Source: Thiodiazotropha sp040507035
Lineage (GTDB): Bacteria > Pseudomonadota > Gammaproteobacteria > Chromatiales > Chromatiaceae
DNA: 64,000 bases
Assembly (NCBI GenBank): GCA_040507035.1
Contig: JBEVVR010000015.1
Span: 62,001 to 126,000 of the forward strand
Reading direction: 5' to 3'
Every line of letters starts with the position of its first letter. Within the stretch, counting starts at the first letter, position 1. Below the pieces are notes generated by a model that ran no database searches, was not told the origin of the DNA, and saw only the letters and a program-made list of their open reading frames with translations. Below, one piece after another: positions 62,849-64,000 of this stretch. Made by a program: the position numbers and the translations under genes.

Positions 62849-63832
62849 TTATCTTCGCGGTAGCAGCGGTAGCGGATTGATCGGCTTGCCTTGCTTCCTG
62901 ACTTCAAAATGAAGCATCGGTTGGCCTCCGCTGTTCGCTGTGCCCATATGCGCCACTATATCGCCTTTGGCCAGTTTATCACCCTCTTTTACCAGCAGTT
63001 TTCTATTGTATCCATAGGCACTCAAAAAACCCTGGTGGTGTTTGATGATAACGAGGTTTCCGTAACCGACCAAACCCCCGCCCGCATAGACCACCTTTCC
63101 GGCCTCTGCAGCCTTAATGGGCTGACCGATATTCCCTTGGATTCTGATTCCTTTTCGGTTTTGGTCCGATTTTGAAAAGGTCTGAACCACTCTACCTTTG
63201 GTCGGCCACATCCAGCTTAACTTGACGCTTTTTTTTGCCTTTTCCGACTTTGATACAGTGCCCCCTTGCAACGCCTTTGTCTGGGCCTTCGCCGTTGTTG
63301 TTACAGGCATTTTTTTGGGCGGCGGTTTGGAGCTGGGGGAGAGCTTTACGCCTGATGGAGCTTGTTTTGTTTGCAGCGAGGAACGCACCTCCCCAGCCTG
63401 CCGGGTCGCCGGTGGCTTCAGCCGTAGCCGCTGTCCGGGAAAGATAGCGAAGTCAGGCCCCTTGATCCCGTTCCAGGCCGCCAGAGGTTGGTAGGAGAGA
63501 TGGTGTCGCCAAGCAATTGAGAAGAGTGTATCCCCGGGTTGTACCAGGTAATAGGTACGGGATGTATGGCGTTTAACGGGCTGCTGTTGAGCCTGACTGG
63601 CTGATTGGGAAGTAACTCCTTCAGTTGTTCCCGGAACCGGTGTGCGGTTATAGACCGGGGCACTGCCTCTCGATGAACAGGCGCTGAGAACGATCAACTG
63701 ACCCAGCAGCAACAGGAAACCCAGCGCTCCCAGCAGCAATCTTCGGCATCTGACAGGCAGAGTTACGATATCTAACCCCCTGACTACTTTAGATAAATAA
63801 TGAGTACCAAAAAAGCGACCACCAATATCCAA
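62849..63832 (-). CDS. nlpD: Lipoprotein NlpD, LysM and degenerate LytM (M23) domains
   Basis: Outer-membrane lipoprotein that activates the amidase AmiC in cell division. A signal segment GALGFLLLLGQLIVLSAC has a lipobox Cys near residue 52; LysM follows at about 93-138 (YYLVQPGDTLFSIAWRHHLS); after a Ser/Lys/Thr-rich linker the M23 domain starts near 205. Catalytic His/Asp positions are altered (RKGIRIQG, YGYNRK), so it is probably an activator and not an enzyme. No ATG is available: TTG at 63832 overlaps yqaA by 49 bases, while a TTG at 63739 would leave almost no n-region. The true start is uncertain. Confidence 0.88.
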   Translation of the reverse strand: MDIGGRFFGTHYLSKVVRGLDIVTLPVRCRRLLLGALGFLLLLGQLIVLSACSSRGSAPVYNRTPVPGTTEGVTSQSASQAQQQPVKRHTSRTYYLVQPGDTLFSIAWRHHLSYQPLAAWNGIKGPDFAIFPGQRLRLKPPATRQAGEVRSSLQTKQAPSGVKLSPSSKPPPKKMPVTTTAKAQTKALQGGTVSKSEKAKKSVKLSWMWPTKGRVVQTFSKSDQNRKGIRIQGNIGQPIKAAEAGKVVYAGGGLVGYGNLVIIKHHQGFLSAYGYNRKLLVKEGDKLAKGDIVAHMGTANSGGQPMLHFEVRKQGKPINPLPLLPRR

Positions 63833-64000
63833 CCGAGGCGATCCACATAGCGATGGAGGGCTCTCTCCATGCGCTCACCCCCCCAAGACATCAGTGCCGC
63901 CACCAGAAAAAAGCGCGCCCCGCGCCCAATCAGGGAGGCCACAACAAAGGGCAAGAACGCCATCCCTATGACACCGGCGGTGATAGTGAATATCTTGTAG
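63784..64000 (-). CDS. YqaA family membrane protein, C-terminal part (gene runs off the right edge)
   Basis: Minus-strand frame with no start in the window, ending at TAG 63786-63784. It reads YKIFTITAGVIGMAFLPFVV, then ASLIGRGARFFLVAALMSWG and GERMERALHRYVDRLGWILV. This matches the C-terminal part of the YqaA group of DedA-like (SNARE-associated) membrane proteins, commonly found just upstream of nlpD in Chromatiales-type genomes. About 71 residues are present; the rest lies outside. Its end overlaps the longest nlpD frame by 49 bases. Confidence 0.85.
   Translation of the reverse strand, partial: YKIFTITAGVIGMAFLPFVVASLIGRGARFFLVAALMSWGGERMERALHRYVDRLGWILVVAFLVLIIYLK

Noticed and set aside
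1..64000. CRISPR arrays, tRNA or rRNA genes
   Set aside because: No regularly spaced repeats and no cloverleaf-like or rRNA sequence noticed by reading; a dedicated scan was not possible.

Overview
The window looks like part of a gammaproteobacterial chromosome. The envelope/translation gene order (rnhB to rpsB), nlpD-rpoS, and a complete fnr/cbb3 oxidase block fit a microaerobic proteobacterium, possibly a sulfur oxidiser of the Chromatiales/Sedimenticola type; the family-level guess is inference from gene content only. Both ends cut through genes: rnhB on the left and a yqaA-family membrane protein gene on the right. No rRNA, tRNA, CRISPR array or intact mobile element was seen.

Region 1 (1-14342, minus strand) is the classical block rpsB-tsf-pyrH-frr-uppS-cdsA-dxr-rseP-bamA-skp-lpxD-fabZ-lpxA-lpxB-rnhB. 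It joins translation, isoprenoid and phospholipid precursor synthesis, outer-membrane protein assembly and lipid A synthesis, with tight spacing and several stop/start overlaps. Region 2 (14636-18069, plus strand) holds map and glnD, divergent from rpsB.

Region 3 (about 18070-44900) is a visibly AT-rich island with long gene-free stretches, a decayed glycosyltransferase and a decayed IS3-type transposase. It encodes surface polysaccharide functions: an exosortase fused to an EpsI domain (XrtA type), a Wzx-like flippase, an exosortase-A-type O-ligase, a FemAB-like protein, two CE4 polysaccharide deacetylases, four family-4/2 glycosyltransferases, an AsnB-type amidotransferase, an ATP-grasp ligase, a sulfotransferase, a membrane alkaline-phosphatase-superfamily transferase, a hexapeptide acyltransferase, a DegT-like aminotransferase, a low-molecular-weight tyrosine phosphatase and a poly-Gly/FN3 lipoprotein. 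Neither an obvious PEP-CTERM substrate nor the initiating glycosyl-1-phosphate transferase, Wza/Wzc or PrsK/PrsR genes are here, so the system must be completed elsewhere. Three different amide-forming enzyme families suggest, by inference, an aminoacyl- or amide-decorated and possibly sulfated polymer.

Region 4 (44932-49797, minus strand) is alaC-hom-thrC plus an RpfE/COG4255-like gene: alanine and threonine synthesis. Region 5 (50041-52003) holds three poorly known genes. Region 6 (52007-61658, minus strand) is a full cbb3 oxidase module: fnr, ccoN-O-Q-P, a 41-residue one-TM protein that resembles CcoM by position and build, ccoG, ccoH(fixH), ccoI and ccoS. It is broken into units by a stable hairpin and two strong intrinsic terminators, and an FNR box lies upstream of ccoN. 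Region 7 (61711-64000, minus strand) is yqaA-nlpD-rpoS.
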